Assembly (NCBI GenBank): GCA_937981765.1
Contig: CALJOM010000013.1
Coordinates: 1-64,000 of the forward strand
Length of the DNA: 64,000 bases
Direction of reading: 5' to 3'
From: an uncultured Bacteroidales bacterium
GTDB lineage: Bacteria > Bacteroidota > Bacteroidia > Bacteroidales > Salinivirgaceae
In this document: positions 47,628 to 57,228 of the stretch, piece by piece
How the letters are laid out: each line of letters opens with the position of its first letter
Numbering within the stretch: position 1 is the stretch's first letter
Notes under the pieces: model-generated
Database searches by the model: none
What the model was told of the DNA's origin: nothing
The model's input: only the letters and a program-made list of their open reading frames with translations
Made by a program: the position numbers and the translations under genes

Positions 47628-48467
47628 TTAAACGAAAGTCCGTAACAGAGCTATTTCCTCTTTCCAGAGATTTTCGTCGGGTGTTTCAAGAATAAGAGGA
47701 ATATTTTCGAATCGGTTGTCCTTCATAAGCCGTTTAAAGGGTTCATAGCCAAGGTGCCCCTGTCCTAGGGGGGCATGGCGGTCAACACGACTACCAAACG
47801 GCTTAAGGGAGTCGTTGATGTGCATTGCAGCGAGGCGGTTAAACCCGACAATTTTGTCGAATTGTTCCCACGTCGAGTGCCAACCTTTTTCCGAAAGAAG
47901 ATCGTAACCGGCAGTGAAGGCATGACACGTATCAATACAAACACCCACGCGGCTTTTATCATTCACATGGCTGATGATAAAGGCCAGATGTTCGAATTTG
48001 TAACCAAGATTGGTTCCCTGTCCGGAGGTATTTTCTATTACAGCCATCACGCCATGCGTAGCCTCCAGGGTTTGATTTATGCTTTCGGCTACCAGTAATA
48101 AAGCCTCTTCCTCACTTAACTCATTTAGATGGCTTCCCGGATGGAAGTTGAGTTTTTTAAGGCCAAGTTGTTCACAACGCTTAAATTCATCGAGAAAGGC
48201 TGAGCGCGATTTTTGTAGGGCAACAGGGTCGGGGTTGCAAAGATTAATCAGGTAGCTGTCGTGGGGTAAAATCTGTTCGAGGAGAAATCCGTATTTGGTG
48301 CAGTTTTGTTGAAATTCGTCAATACTCTTCTTCGACAAGGGAGCTCCAAACCACTGTCGTTGATTTTTGGTAAATAACGCAAAAGCGTTTGCCTCAATGG
48401 CATTTGCATTCAGGGGTGCCTGCTCAACCCCTCCCGATGCGCTCACATGAGCTCCAAGGTAGTACAT
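47628..48467 (-). CDS. nfo: deoxyribonuclease IV (endonuclease IV)
   Basis: The 279-residue TIM-barrel enzyme cuts DNA at abasic sites. Metal ligands appear in the family motifs: 'LNFHPGSHL', '[13 protein letters not shown]', '[15 protein letters not shown]', '[26 protein letters not shown]' (in part) and 'PLILETP'. The length is typical. It lies 19 bases before abgT and 2 bases after the PUR gene. Confidence 0.95.
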   Translation of the reverse strand: MYYLGAHVSASGGVEQAPLNANAIEANAFALFTKNQRQWFGAPLSKKSIDEFQQNCTKYGFLLEQILPHDSYLINLCNPDPVALQKSRSAFLDEFKRCEQLGLKKLNFHPGSHLNELSEEEALLLVAESINQTLEATHGVMAVIENTSGQGTNLGYKFEHLAFIISHVNDKSRVGVCIDTCHAFTAGYDLLSEKGWHSTWEQFDKIVGFNRLAAMHINDSLKPFGSRVDRHAPLGQGHLGYEPFKRLMKDNRFENIPLILETPDENLWKEEIALLRTFV

Positions 48468-48469
48468 GG

Positions 48470-48802
48470 TTATTTGTCTAAGTCGTCAAAAATATCATCA
48501 ATACTACCCAGAGGGCCTTTGTCGGGATTATCGTCCGAAAGATCGACATCAAAATTAGCTTGAATGAAATCGAATACCTCATCAAGTCCCTTGCGAAATT
48601 TTACAAAATCTTCCTTATAGAGGAATATCTTGTGTTTTTCGTAAGTAATTCCGCCATCGGTATCAATTCGCTTTTTGCTTTCGGTGATTGTCAGAAAGAA
48701 ATCGTTTTTTCGCGTAGCTTTTACGTCAAAAAAATAAGTTCTTTTCCCGGCTTTAATTGCCTTTGAGAAAATTTCACCTCCCCTATCAAATTCTTTCTCC
48801 AT
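48470..48802 (-). CDS. DUF3276/PUR-type nucleic-acid-binding protein
   Basis: The 110-residue protein matches the PUR-alpha-like fold family of Bacteroidetes: '[22 protein letters not shown]', '[12 protein letters not shown]' and '[25 protein letters not shown]' (in part), followed by an acidic tail ([12 protein letters not shown]). PUR proteins bind single-stranded DNA or RNA. It heads the operon nfo - abgT - SDR - serS - ruvC. Confidence 0.82.
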   Translation of the reverse strand: MEKEFDRGGEIFSKAIKAGKRTYFFDVKATRKNDFFLTITESKKRIDTDGGITYEKHKIFLYKEDFVKFRKGLDEVFDFIQANFDVDLSDDNPDKGPLGSIDDIFDDLDK

Positions 48803-48830
48803 GGTTCTTGACTTTAACTCACTTCACGGG

Positions 48831-48838
48831 CAAAGTTA
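48831..48838 (-). promoter_or_regulatory. promoter -7 box of the six-gene operon
   Basis: TAACTTTG on the minus strand fits TAnnTTTG and lies 28 bases before the ATG at 48802. Confidence 0.5.
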
Positions 48839-48944
48839 ACTAATTTTAGGTTTACTTATCACAAATTTAACGAAAAAACAAATTTGAGTTTTTGCGCTTC
48901 AGATATGGGTTTCATTGCAAAACGCTCTAAATGCAAGCTAAGAT

Positions 48945-49655
48945 CTAAAATTTTAGATAAAAATCGCGGGTAAGTTCAATATATCGTGAGCTGTATTGGT
49001 GACGACCGTTACCTTCAATAACTATCTCTTCTTTGGTTAGTGGTTTTGGTATTGGAGAAAATTGCAAAAATACTCTGTGAAACTCTTTTTCAGGCACAGG
49101 CTTAACTTTAAACACTCTGTTCAAGTAGATCCGATTTTCATTTGCCAATTTGCATGTCGATTCAAATTTCTCAAAGGGCAGCATTATGGTAATATCTCCA
49201 TCGGGCAATAGCATCGAAATGGCTTTGTGAAAAAATTGGTTAAGGGGAAAATTACGTTCGTTACGGGCAATATCGCGGGATATGGTTTTGGTTGGTGGAC
49301 CGGGATTGAAAAATGGTGGATTGCAAACAATTAACCGGAATAAAGTGGTTGGTTTCCAAAGAAAAAAGTCGGCCTGATGAACAAAAATAGTGGATGCCCA
49401 TGGCGATTGGCCAATGTTTTCCCTTGCCTGCAAAGCGGCCGCAGGGTCGATTTCCAGTGCATCAACAATAAGGTTAGGATTTTTCTGGGCTATCATTAAA
49501 GACAACAGTCCGGTTCCACATCCTACGTCGAGAACTCTTCCCGATACAGGGATCTCTATCCAGGCACCAAACAGCACAGCATCCACTCCTACCTTCATTG
49601 CACACCGATCTTGATGAATGGTGAATTGTTTGAAGCGAAAAAACGAATTTGGCAC
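48945..49655 (-). CDS. trmN6: tRNA1(Val) (adenine(37)-N6)-methyltransferase
   Basis: The 236-residue SAM enzyme has motif I 'VLDVGCGTGLLSLMIAQ' (about 41-57) and motif IV 'IVCNPPFF' of N6-adenine methyltransferases. The opening 'FFRFKQFTIHQDRCAMKVGVDAVLFGAW' (in part) is that of the YfiC/TrmN6 family, which methylates A37 of tRNA-Val. The start codon is GTG at 49655; the first in-frame ATG is inside the conserved part. It follows the MEMO gene by 5 bases. Confidence 0.88.
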   Translation of the reverse strand: MPNSFFRFKQFTIHQDRCAMKVGVDAVLFGAWIEIPVSGRVLDVGCGTGLLSLMIAQKNPNLIVDALEIDPAAALQARENIGQSPWASTIFVHQADFFLWKPTTLFRLIVCNPPFFNPGPPTKTISRDIARNERNFPLNQFFHKAISMLLPDGDITIMLPFEKFESTCKLANENRIYLNRVFKVKPVPEKEFHRVFLQFSPIPKPLTKEEIVIEGNGRHQYSSRYIELTRDFYLKF

Positions 49656-49660
49656 TGAAT

Positions 49661-50497
49661 TCAGGATTTGTGAAAAAGTATCGAAATATAATCAACAACC
49701 TCGGATGAAGGAATTATCTCCCCTGAATGTCCACGGCTAACTACCGTTGCCTGAGGGTGTTGGTCCACATGACGTGAAAATTGCATTATGGTCATAATTG
49801 GCCCATACCCGCATACTGTTACGCGATGCTGACGAACGGTTGTTTCAACATCAGAAGTGCGAAAAGATAGAATATTCTCCAATACACGGTCGTCTTTCTC
49901 TTTTCCTATTTCGGGAGTCTCATAGTGATTAAAATCGGTGGAGGAGAGTAACAAAATATTTTTCCCTGTTTTGTTTTTGTAGGCGTTAAGTTGATTTGCA
50001 ACAAAGATTGCATTCCTGTAGTTTTGCTCCCGAATGGTGATTACAGCAATTGGAATTTGGCTCCCAAAGGTGAATTGAATCATCGGGACAATTACCTCAG
50101 CCGAATGTTCAAATTGTTGTGCCTCATAGCTCATTTCAAATAATCCCGATTGTTGTAAATCAGAATCTACTAAGATAGTACCTAATGGAGTTTCCCACGC
50201 TTTGCTTGCATCGAGCGAAACTGCAGGGCCTTGTCCGGTGTGGCTTGGAGACACAATTACGACTGTATCGTACTGATTTTCATATAACGGATAAATCAAG
50301 TTCATGGCATGTTGCCCACTAAACATATATCCGGCATGAGGAACAACACCTCCAATAACCATTTCTGGACGAATCGGAAAGTTCGAGACATTTTGGGCAA
50401 ACTCTTTCAAATAGCTACGTAACCGCTCTGGTTCTTTAGGATAAAAACGACCGGCAACATACGGTTTACGTACATCTAAGTGTTTCATATTTTGCAT
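49661..50497 (-). CDS. amrB: AmmeMemoRadiSam system protein B (MEMO1 homologue)
   Basis: The 278-residue protein is a MEMO-family member, related to ring-opening dioxygenases. The three metal ligands known from human MEMO1 can be traced: His in 'VVPHAGYMF', His in 'VSPSHTGQG' and Cys in 'VTVCGYGPIM'. Other conserved parts are 'FEHSAEVIVPM' and 'LLSSTDFNHYE'. The substrate in bacteria is unknown. I start at ATG 50497, 11 bases after the radical SAM gene; an upstream TTG-type frame overlaps that gene. It lies between the radical SAM gene and trmN6. Confidence 0.93.
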   Translation of the reverse strand: MQNMKHLDVRKPYVAGRFYPKEPERLRSYLKEFAQNVSNFPIRPEMVIGGVVPHAGYMFSGQHAMNLIYPLYENQYDTVVIVSPSHTGQGPAVSLDASKAWETPLGTILVDSDLQQSGLFEMSYEAQQFEHSAEVIVPMIQFTFGSQIPIAVITIREQNYRNAIFVANQLNAYKNKTGKNILLLSSTDFNHYETPEIGKEKDDRVLENILSFRTSDVETTVRQHRVTVCGYGPIMTIMQFSRHVDQHPQATVVSRGHSGEIIPSSEVVDYISILFHKS

Positions 50498-50508
50498 TTT
50501 AATGAGTT

Positions 50509-51525
50509 TTAGAAAATCACGTTTGCCGATGTTCCACAAAAATAACAATTACCTTCGGAAGTGATGTGGGCTAATTTGGTGTAATATCCATTACGTTCTA
50601 TGAGCGTTGCATAGCATTTTGTGCACTGAGTTTTGGAATATTCCGGCAAAGCCACATTTCCAAGATACACGTAACTCAATGTCTGGGTGGCAATATTATA
50701 AAACTCGTGCAACGTTTCTTCGGGTGTGGGAGGCAACGCCAACCGATAGCGGGGAAAATAACGCGAAATGTGTAAGGGGACATCAACACTTAAATTGCTG
50801 GCAATCCACTCCAACATAAGGCGAAATTCCGAGGTTTTATCGTTGAGCGTTGGAATAACCAGGAATGTTAATTCCAAATGAATTTTTTTCTGAAAGGCTG
50901 TTTTAATGGTCTGCAAAACTGGAGAAATGCTACCTCCGGTTTGTTTCCGGTAGAAATCGTCGGAAAAGGCCTTTAAATCAATATTCATAGCCTTTAGATA
51001 AGGTGTCAATTCGTTGAAAGGTTCCGGATTGATAAAGCCATTGGTTACCAGAACCACCGGAATATCGTTCTGATGCGCCAGTATTGATGTTTGGAAAACA
51101 AACTCATAATTAACCGTGGGTTCGTTATACGTAAAGGCAATTCCACAACTGTTTTTGCCAATTTTGTATAGTTCGATAATCTGTTCTGGAGTATATTCAC
51201 CAAGATTGGGGAAATCGTTGGTAGCCATTTGCGAAATGGAATGATTTTGGCAAAATGGGCATCGGAAATTGCACCCATAGCCACCCACGGAAAGTATTGG
51301 TTTGCCGGGATGAAAATGATAAAGAGGTTTTTTCTCGATGGGGTCGTTGTTAATGCCGCTCACTATTCCGTAGGAGGCTGCATAGAGTACGCCGTCGTGA
51401 TTATCGCGTACACGGCAAAAACCATTGGAACCATTGTCAATGATGCACTCGTGCGGACATAATTTGCACTGAACTTTCTGATTCTCCAGTTTTATGTAGT
51501 GTAGGGCTTCTTGTTTGAGGTTCAT
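50509..51525 (-). CDS. amrS: AmmeMemoRadiSam system radical SAM enzyme
   Basis: The 338-residue protein has the radical SAM cluster motif at Cys85, Cys89 and Cys92 ('GYGCNFRCPFCQNH'), resembling pyruvate-formate-lyase-activating enzymes. Cys20, Cys23, Cys27 and Cys37 near the N-terminus and a CxxC pair set near the C-terminus ('CTKCYATLIERNGYY', 'NCYFCGT') suggest extra metal sites. Recognition of the family is strong because the AMMECR1 and MEMO genes flank it. The chemistry of this family is not settled. Confidence 0.93.
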   Translation of the reverse strand: MNLKQEALHYIKLENQKVQCKLCPHECIIDNGSNGFCRVRDNHDGVLYAASYGIVSGINNDPIEKKPLYHFHPGKPILSVGGYGCNFRCPFCQNHSISQMATNDFPNLGEYTPEQIIELYKIGKNSCGIAFTYNEPTVNYEFVFQTSILAHQNDIPVVLVTNGFINPEPFNELTPYLKAMNIDLKAFSDDFYRKQTGGSISPVLQTIKTAFQKKIHLELTFLVIPTLNDKTSEFRLMLEWIASNLSVDVPLHISRYFPRYRLALPPTPEETLHEFYNIATQTLSYVYLGNVALPEYSKTQCTKCYATLIERNGYYTKLAHITSEGNCYFCGTSANVIF

Positions 51526-51563
51526 AAATCCGACTACTTTTGTGATTTTTCCATCAACAGTGT

Positions 51564-52094
51564 CTAAAGAGGTTCGTAGCGTGTTGAAGTAAATCTGTAA
51601 AATGTCAAATCATCATTATTGAACATTGACAGATTGGCTTTACGTTTCACGATCTTGATTTGCTGTTCAACGGTGTCCACTCCGGGAAGGTTTGGTAGTA
51701 ATACAGCTCGTTTATATCCATCCAATTCAACGATAATGCCAAATTTTTGGGGATCGAGGTTTTCGATACTTGTTTTTTCGGGAATGGAGAGAACATCAAC
51801 GGTAACATGAATATTATCGAGTTCATCGCAACGCAGGGGTGAAAATCGTGTATCGTTTTCAGCAGCAGAGATGGCATTATGCTGAACTTCGTCGTGTAAA
51901 GTCGGGAATCGGCTGTAAATAGTGCCAATGCATCCGCGTAACGAGCCATCGGAAGTAAGGTGAATGGAAACAAAACAGGCAGCCTTTACCGCAAGCTCAG
52001 GCGGAACAGGTTCAAGCCGGAAGCGAGTCCGTTGGGTAACCCACTCACGAATAACCTGATAGGCAAAGGTGGCTATGATCGATTTTTCCGGCAC
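51564..52094 (-). CDS. amrA: AmmeMemoRadiSam system protein A (AMMECR1 homologue)
   Basis: The 176-residue protein carries the AMMECR1 signature 'LRGCIGTIYSRFP' after 'CFVSIHLTSDGS', then 'AAENDTRFSPL' and the C-terminal 'AVLLPNLPGVDTVEQQI'. AMMECR1 proteins occur in all domains of life; their function is unknown. The start is GTG at 52094, 6 bases after the glucokinase stop. It is followed by amrS after 38 bases. Confidence 0.92.
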   Translation of the reverse strand: MPEKSIIATFAYQVIREWVTQRTRFRLEPVPPELAVKAACFVSIHLTSDGSLRGCIGTIYSRFPTLHDEVQHNAISAAENDTRFSPLRCDELDNIHVTVDVLSIPEKTSIENLDPQKFGIIVELDGYKRAVLLPNLPGVDTVEQQIKIVKRKANLSMFNNDDLTFYRFTSTRYEPL

Positions 52095-52100
52095 CTGTTA

Positions 52101-53081
52101 TTACTTTTTCTGTTGATTTTGAATTTCTTTAATTACCAACGCTGCGGCACCAAGAATGGCTGAATCGATTCCCGGCAGTCCAGACGGTAAAATTTTGACC
52201 TTATTTTTGAAAATTGGCATCAAATGTCGTTCCATGCTTTGCCGAATCGGGTCGAGAAGAATATCGCCGGCCTTGGTTACTCCTCCAACAAAAAAGATTG
52301 CTTGTGGACTTAACGTAGCAACAACATCGGCCAATTTTAGCCCCATGGTTTCGCCAGCTTGTCTGAAAACCTCCTGTGCCAGCCAATCTCCAACAATGGC
52401 CCCCTCGTAAATATCTTTAGAGGTCAATTTGTTCGGTGGGATATCTCCCAAAATCGAGGAGGTTCGATATTTTACCATAAGCTCGAGAGCCGTTTTAACT
52501 AATCCCGAAGCCGAAAGATAGGCTTCAATGCAACCGTAACGGCCACAACCGCACAAACGTCCGTTTGGATAAACCGTTGTGTGCCCCAATTCGCCTGCAA
52601 ATCCATCGTGTCCGTAAACCAACTGTCCATTACTAACTATTCCGCTACCGACGCCGGTGCCAAGGGTGATGGTTACAAAATCCTTGTATCCGCGAGCAGC
52701 ACCAAAAATCATTTCTCCCAGAGCTGCAGCATTTGCATCGTTGGTTAGCTGGATAGGAATGCCGGGAAATTTTTCCGACATCAATTTGCAAACCGGAATT
52801 ATTCCTTCCCACTCAAGATTTGGCGCGTATTCTATGGAACCATTGTGAAAATTACCGTTGGGAGCTCCAATTCCAATTCCGCACAAATCTGCATCGGGAA
52901 TTTTCGACAGCATTTCTTTCAAAAAACTGGATAAAGCATTCAGGTATCCCATAAAATCGGGGCCTCTACCTCGGGTTGGTATGGTGCCTCGATGTAATAT
53001 CTCGCCGTCAAAATTCACAAGTCCGGCTTCGGTATTGGTACCGCCAATGTCAATCCCTAACACTATTTTGTTGCTGCTCAT
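52101..53081 (-). CDS. ROK-family sugar kinase (glucokinase-type)
   Basis: The 326-residue protein has the ATP motif 'LGIDIGGTNTEAGLV', the catalytic region 'LTNDANAAALGEM', 'LGTGVGSGIV' and the zinc motif 'CGCGRYGCIEAYLS' of ROK kinases, and no DNA-binding domain, so it is a kinase rather than a repressor. The Glu/His of 'ELGHTTV' fits glucokinases. The ATG at 53081 is supported by a promoter box just upstream; a longer frame to 53147 would swallow it. It leads the run into the AmmeMemoRadiSam genes and faces the sensor kinase of the amylase locus. Confidence 0.9.
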   Translation of the reverse strand: MSSNKIVLGIDIGGTNTEAGLVNFDGEILHRGTIPTRGRGPDFMGYLNALSSFLKEMLSKIPDADLCGIGIGAPNGNFHNGSIEYAPNLEWEGIIPVCKLMSEKFPGIPIQLTNDANAAALGEMIFGAARGYKDFVTITLGTGVGSGIVSNGQLVYGHDGFAGELGHTTVYPNGRLCGCGRYGCIEAYLSASGLVKTALELMVKYRTSSILGDIPPNKLTSKDIYEGAIVGDWLAQEVFRQAGETMGLKLADVVATLSPQAIFFVGGVTKAGDILLDPIRQSMERHLMPIFKNKVKILPSGLPGIDSAILGAAALVIKEIQNQQKK

Positions 53082-53103
53082 GATGAAACTGTTTCTATGT
53101 TGG

Positions 53104-53111
53104 CAAAAGTA
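53104..53111 (-). promoter_or_regulatory. promoter -7 box of the ROK kinase-Amr run
   Basis: TACTTTTG on the minus strand fits TAnnTTTG and lies 22 bases before the ATG at 53081. Confidence 0.5.
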
Positions 53112-53314
53112 TCGTGAATTTAGTAAAAAACTACCATGAAAATACAAAAATATTCATGAATCCAAAACTATGGCTCAACCATCAATTCCATCAAGAGTTG
53201 CAAGGGGCCGATTAAATTTTGTCGAAAGCAGTAATTGCAGGTAGTGTTAAGGTATGCCCATAATTTTGACACCGGAATTTGATGGTTTTAATTTTTCGGG
53301 AAAAAGTTTTTAAT

Positions 53315-53322
53315 TACATTTG
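53315..53322 (+). promoter_or_regulatory. promoter -7 box of the Cache sensor kinase
   Basis: TACATTTG fits TAnnTTTG and lies 20 bases before the TTG start codon at 53343. Confidence 0.45.
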
Positions 53323-53342
53323 CTTGAGAAATAAGACTACTG

Positions 53343-55676
53343 TTGAAAGAGTCAACCTACAAAATATCAGGGCTTTTTTACCGCTATTTGCTCACCATTT
53401 CAATTTCTGTAATGGTGGTGATGGTGATTATTTATTCTAGCGTAGAGTTTTATGATTTTATCCAGGAGGAAAAGGCGCTAAGGGAACGCTACAACCAATC
53501 GCAGCGACAGTTGGTTAAGCGAGAAACCGAAAAAGTAATTGAGTACGTAAATCTTTCCCGGCTTTTTATCGAAGACAAACTAAACCGACAGCTTTACGAG
53601 CGAACGATGGAAGCCTGGTTGTTGATGGAGAATATTTACAACAAAAACAAAAATCAAAAATCGCAAAACGAAATCAAAGCAATAATTCGTGAAGCACTTC
53701 GCCCTATACGGTTCAACAACGACCGAGGTTATTACTTTATAGTTTCGCACACCGGAATACAAGAGCTTTTCCCTGTAAAACCGGAACTTGAAGGGAAAAA
53801 TGTTCTCCACACAACCGATGAAAAAGGCAATTACCCGGTTAAAGAGGAAATAGAAATTATTCGACGATTTGGTGAAGGATTCGTTTCCAGTTATTGGCAA
53901 AAACCATTCGACCCACTTCATGAAGTTTCGGTCAAAACCTCCTATATTAAGGATTTTGCCCCGTTGGGATGGTATGTCGGATGCGGGGAATTCCTAGACG
54001 AGGTTCAAAAAGACATTCAGCAAGAAGCCATCAAAGCCATACGGCGGGTACGTTTCAGCAATAACGGCTACGCCTTTGCTTTCTCGTTCGATGGGAAATG
54101 TATTGTATCAACCCACCCGAAGTTTAAGGAAAATGTAAACTTCTGGGACACAGTGGATATTAACGGGACACGAATTCTACCTCAGCTTAGAGAATTGGTT
54201 AATAACATCGACGGAGGTTACTCAACCTTTTACTTCCGAAAAACCTCATCCGATACTCTGGCTCTGAATGTTGTTTACGTAAGAGGAGTTCACGATTGGG
54301 AATGGATTGTTGGCGCCGGAATTACCCTCGACGAAATAGATTCTGTGATAGCTGAAGAGCGTTCTTTATTGTTTCAACATCTCTTCATTAAACTGTTTAT
54401 TGCCTGCATTGTTCTTGGAATTTTGATGCTGGTTCTCTATCTCCTTATACGTAGGGTTGAAGGTCACTTGCAGGTGAACTTTGTTCAATTTACCAAAAAC
54501 CTCGAATATGCCGTTTCAAAAGGCATAGAGGTAACAACCCGAAATATTGAAATTCGAGAAATATTGCAAATAGCCGAAGAAATTAACAAAGTAATACGGA
54601 TACGAAAAGAGGCAGAAGATCAATTGCAACGTAGTGAAGCCCTTTTTAGAATTGTTTTTCAAAACGTGCCTGTGATTCTCATTATTTTCGACGATAATCT
54701 TTCCCCTCTCCGTTGGAATAAACAGGCTGATGAATATTTTACCTTCGAAGAAACCGCTAAAGTTGGATTTTCTATTCTGCACAAGCAATCCGAAATAACT
54801 AACCTCAAGAAAATTTTGTTTGCCGATAGGTTTATCAACACAGGTGGATTCAAAGAGCACCGAATGACAACTAAAAAAGGCGAACGTTATCAGAATTGGG
54901 CTATTTTTGAAACCGACGACAAAAAAATTGTTGCTGTAGGGTACGATATTGACGAATTGAAAAAACGAGAAGAACAGCTAAATGCACTAAATCAAACCAA
55001 AGACAAAATTTTTTCTATCATATCGCACGACTTGCATGGCCCATTCAATGCCATTATGGGGTTTGCTCAAATATTTCAAGCTCGTTACGAAACCATTTCC
55101 GACGAGAAACGTCTGATGTATGTGAAGCAAATTTACGACTCTGCAAATAATATGCACAAACAGCTTCTCAACATTCTTCAATGGGGAAGGCTACAAACTG
55201 GAAACTTCAAAGTCAATCTAGGAAAAGTTAGTCTTTCCTCTTTGGTTGATGAAGTATTCGCTGTGATCAAACCTCAAGCTGATTTAAAATCGATTCAGGT
55301 TCACAATCTGGTAGACAAATCCATAAAAGTTCAAGCCGACTCATCGATGCTATTTACCACACTTCAGAACCTTGTATCAAACGCTATAAAATTCACGCAA
55401 AAAGGAGGCCATGTAGAGGTTTCGGCTATTTGCCTGAGCGAATTAACCAACATTTTGGTAACCGACAATGGCATTGGAATGAACAAAGAACAACTTGACT
55501 TGTTATTCGACCTCAGAAACACACCACGAAGAAAAGGGACAGCCAACGAAATGGGAACAGGACTTGGAATCCACCTTTGCAAAGAATTTGTAGAACGCAT
55601 GTCGGGACACCTTTGGGTTACCAGCGAAGAAAACCAAGGGACTACGGTTTACATTCAATTGCCAACGGCCCATTAA
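53343..55676 (+). CDS. Cache/PAS sensor histidine kinase
   Basis: The 777-residue membrane kinase has a transmembrane helix (about 16-36), a long extracytoplasmic region with two sCache-like modules ('NNDRGYYFIVSHTGIQELFP' and 'NNGYAFAFSFDGKCIVSTHP'; each ends in a 'GWYVGCGEFLDEV' or 'WIVGAGITLDEI' motif), a second helix (about 345-367), a PAS domain (about 430-545) and the HisKA ('FSIISHDLHGPFNAIMGF') and HATPase ('LQNLVSNAIKFT', 'DNGIGM', 'GTGLGIHL') modules. Cache domains bind small extracellular ligands. The start appears to be TTG at 53343, since the next ATG would delete half the first helix. No response regulator is adjacent. Confidence 0.9.
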   Translation: MKESTYKISGLFYRYLLTISISVMVVMVIIYSSVEFYDFIQEEKALRERYNQSQRQLVKRETEKVIEYVNLSRLFIEDKLNRQLYERTMEAWLLMENIYNKNKNQKSQNEIKAIIREALRPIRFNNDRGYYFIVSHTGIQELFPVKPELEGKNVLHTTDEKGNYPVKEEIEIIRRFGEGFVSSYWQKPFDPLHEVSVKTSYIKDFAPLGWYVGCGEFLDEVQKDIQQEAIKAIRRVRFSNNGYAFAFSFDGKCIVSTHPKFKENVNFWDTVDINGTRILPQLRELVNNIDGGYSTFYFRKTSSDTLALNVVYVRGVHDWEWIVGAGITLDEIDSVIAEERSLLFQHLFIKLFIACIVLGILMLVLYLLIRRVEGHLQVNFVQFTKNLEYAVSKGIEVTTRNIEIREILQIAEEINKVIRIRKEAEDQLQRSEALFRIVFQNVPVILIIFDDNLSPLRWNKQADEYFTFEETAKVGFSILHKQSEITNLKKILFADRFINTGGFKEHRMTTKKGERYQNWAIFETDDKKIVAVGYDIDELKKREEQLNALNQTKDKIFSIISHDLHGPFNAIMGFAQIFQARYETISDEKRLMYVKQIYDSANNMHKQLLNILQWGRLQTGNFKVNLGKVSLSSLVDEVFAVIKPQADLKSIQVHNLVDKSIKVQADSSMLFTTLQNLVSNAIKFTQKGGHVEVSAICLSELTNILVTDNGIGMNKEQLDLLFDLRNTPRRKGTANEMGTGLGIHLCKEFVERMSGHLWVTSEENQGTTVYIQLPTAH

Positions 55677-55761
55677 AAATGTCGACCCTCCGTAAACGTT
55701 TGAATTGAGCAACCGAGAGATTTTTACTCCAAAATATGTGCTAATTCCATAGTCTAAAGTG

Positions 55762-55791
55762 TTGCTGCCCAACATTCTTTTTCTATATTTG
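55762..55791 (+). promoter_or_regulatory. promoter of the transporter-amylase operon
   Basis: TTG (55762-55764), a 19-base spacer and TATATTTG (55784-55791) match the two-part Bacteroidetes promoter very well. The ATG at 55828 is 36 bases downstream, which supports that start over an upstream one at 55759. Confidence 0.7.
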
Positions 55792-55827
55792 CCAGAAAGA
55801 ACCAGTTTAATTACAATTACTAAAACT

Positions 55828-57168
55828 ATGGCAAAACGTCCACATTTAAGTTTCTGGCAAATATGGAATCTCAGCTTCGGTTTTCTGGGAGTTCAGGCCG
55901 GATTTGCACTTCAGAATGCAAATGTTTCCCGAATCTTATCGAACTATGGTGCCGATTTACATCACCTATCGTTTTTCTGGTTAGTAGCCCCAATTATGGG
56001 ACTAATTATCCAACCATGGGTTGGTGCAGCAAGCGATAGGACATGGACCCGGATGGGGCGCCGTAAACCATTCATTTTGGGAGGAGCAATCTTCGCCTCT
56101 ATTGGAATGTTTTTTATGCCCAACTCGAACCTGGCGATGGCAATTATTCCTCCGGTAATTTTTGGAGCAATTATGTTGGCGTTGATGGATGCCTCGTTTA
56201 ACGTTACCTTCCAACCTTTCCGCTCGCTGGTAGCCGACATGACTCCGGAAGAACAGACCAATACCGGCTACTCTATACAAACCGTTTTAATTAACATTGG
56301 CGCAGTTATCGGATCGTTTTTACCGTTTGTACTTACTCAATGGCTTGGAGTTGGAAATACAGCTCCCGAGGGACAAGTTCCCCCTTCCGTGGTTTGGTCG
56401 TTTTACATTGGTGGGTCTCTGCTACTGTTATCCGTTCTCTGGACTGTTTTCACCACTAAAGAATATAACCCCGAAGAATTTAAAATGTACAACGAATCGG
56501 CGGAGAAGTCCGCTGAATCGGATAAAAAGATGAGTTTCTGGCAAACGTTGAAATCGATGCCCCCAATTATGGGCAAGCTGGCCATTGTACAATTTTTCAG
56601 TTGGTTTGCCCTCTTTGCCATGTGGGTTTACACCACACCCGCAGTAGCCCAACATATTTGGAACACACCCATAAGAGATTCGGCTTCGCCCGAATATAAC
56701 GCAGCAGCTAACTGGGTTGGTGTGCTTTTTGGATTATACAGTGTTTTTGCAGCAATATTCGCCATCTTCCTCGACAAAATTGCTAATAAACTCGGACGAG
56801 TAAAAACCTACTCCCTATCTCTCCTTTTGGGCGGGTTAGGATATTTATCCATCTATGTGTTTTCAAATCCCAACGCATTAATCATATCCATGGTTGGCGT
56901 GGGAATCGCGTGGGCCTCAATATTGGCCATGCCCTATGCTATTCTGGCGCGTTCACTTCCTGCCGATAGAATGGGCATCTATATGGGTATTTTCAACATA
57001 ACCGTAGTTGTGCCCCAAATAGTAAGTGGAATTCTATTGGGAACTATCCTAAAACTTCTCTTCCACGAGAAGGCCATTTACATGATTGTTCTTGCCGGAG
57101 TTTCTATGCTATTAGCCTCGGTAAGCGCCATGGTATTTGTTTCGGAAAAGCAGCAGCAAAACACTTAA
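55828..57168 (+). CDS. MFS sugar transporter (sucrose/maltose symporter type)
   Basis: The 446-residue protein has about 12 transmembrane helices. The opening 'FLGVQAGFALQNANVSRI' and the loop 'QPWVGAASDRTWTRMGRRKPFI' (in part; the RxGRR motif is diagnostic of MFS) match the SLC45-like disaccharide/H+ symporters found next to amylase genes in Bacteroidetes. It probably brings maltose or maltodextrins across the inner membrane. The amylase gene at 57229 follows after 60 bases. Confidence 0.88.
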   Translation: MAKRPHLSFWQIWNLSFGFLGVQAGFALQNANVSRILSNYGADLHHLSFFWLVAPIMGLIIQPWVGAASDRTWTRMGRRKPFILGGAIFASIGMFFMPNSNLAMAIIPPVIFGAIMLALMDASFNVTFQPFRSLVADMTPEEQTNTGYSIQTVLINIGAVIGSFLPFVLTQWLGVGNTAPEGQVPPSVVWSFYIGGSLLLLSVLWTVFTTKEYNPEEFKMYNESAEKSAESDKKMSFWQTLKSMPPIMGKLAIVQFFSWFALFAMWVYTTPAVAQHIWNTPIRDSASPEYNAAANWVGVLFGLYSVFAAIFAIFLDKIANKLGRVKTYSLSLLLGGLGYLSIYVFSNPNALIISMVGVGIAWASILAMPYAILARSLPADRMGIYMGIFNITVVVPQIVSGILLGTILKLLFHEKAIYMIVLAGVSMLLASVSAMVFVSEKQQQNT

Positions 57169-57228
57169 TCATAACTCAGATTTTCAAACCACATCAGCAA
57201 CCCGCCATAAATTTAACGCAACAATACA

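Noticed and set aside
48862..48886. CAAATTT / AAATTTG hairpin between trmN6 and the PUR gene
   Set aside because: Only seven A-T-rich pairs and no T run on either strand; not a convincing terminator or operator.
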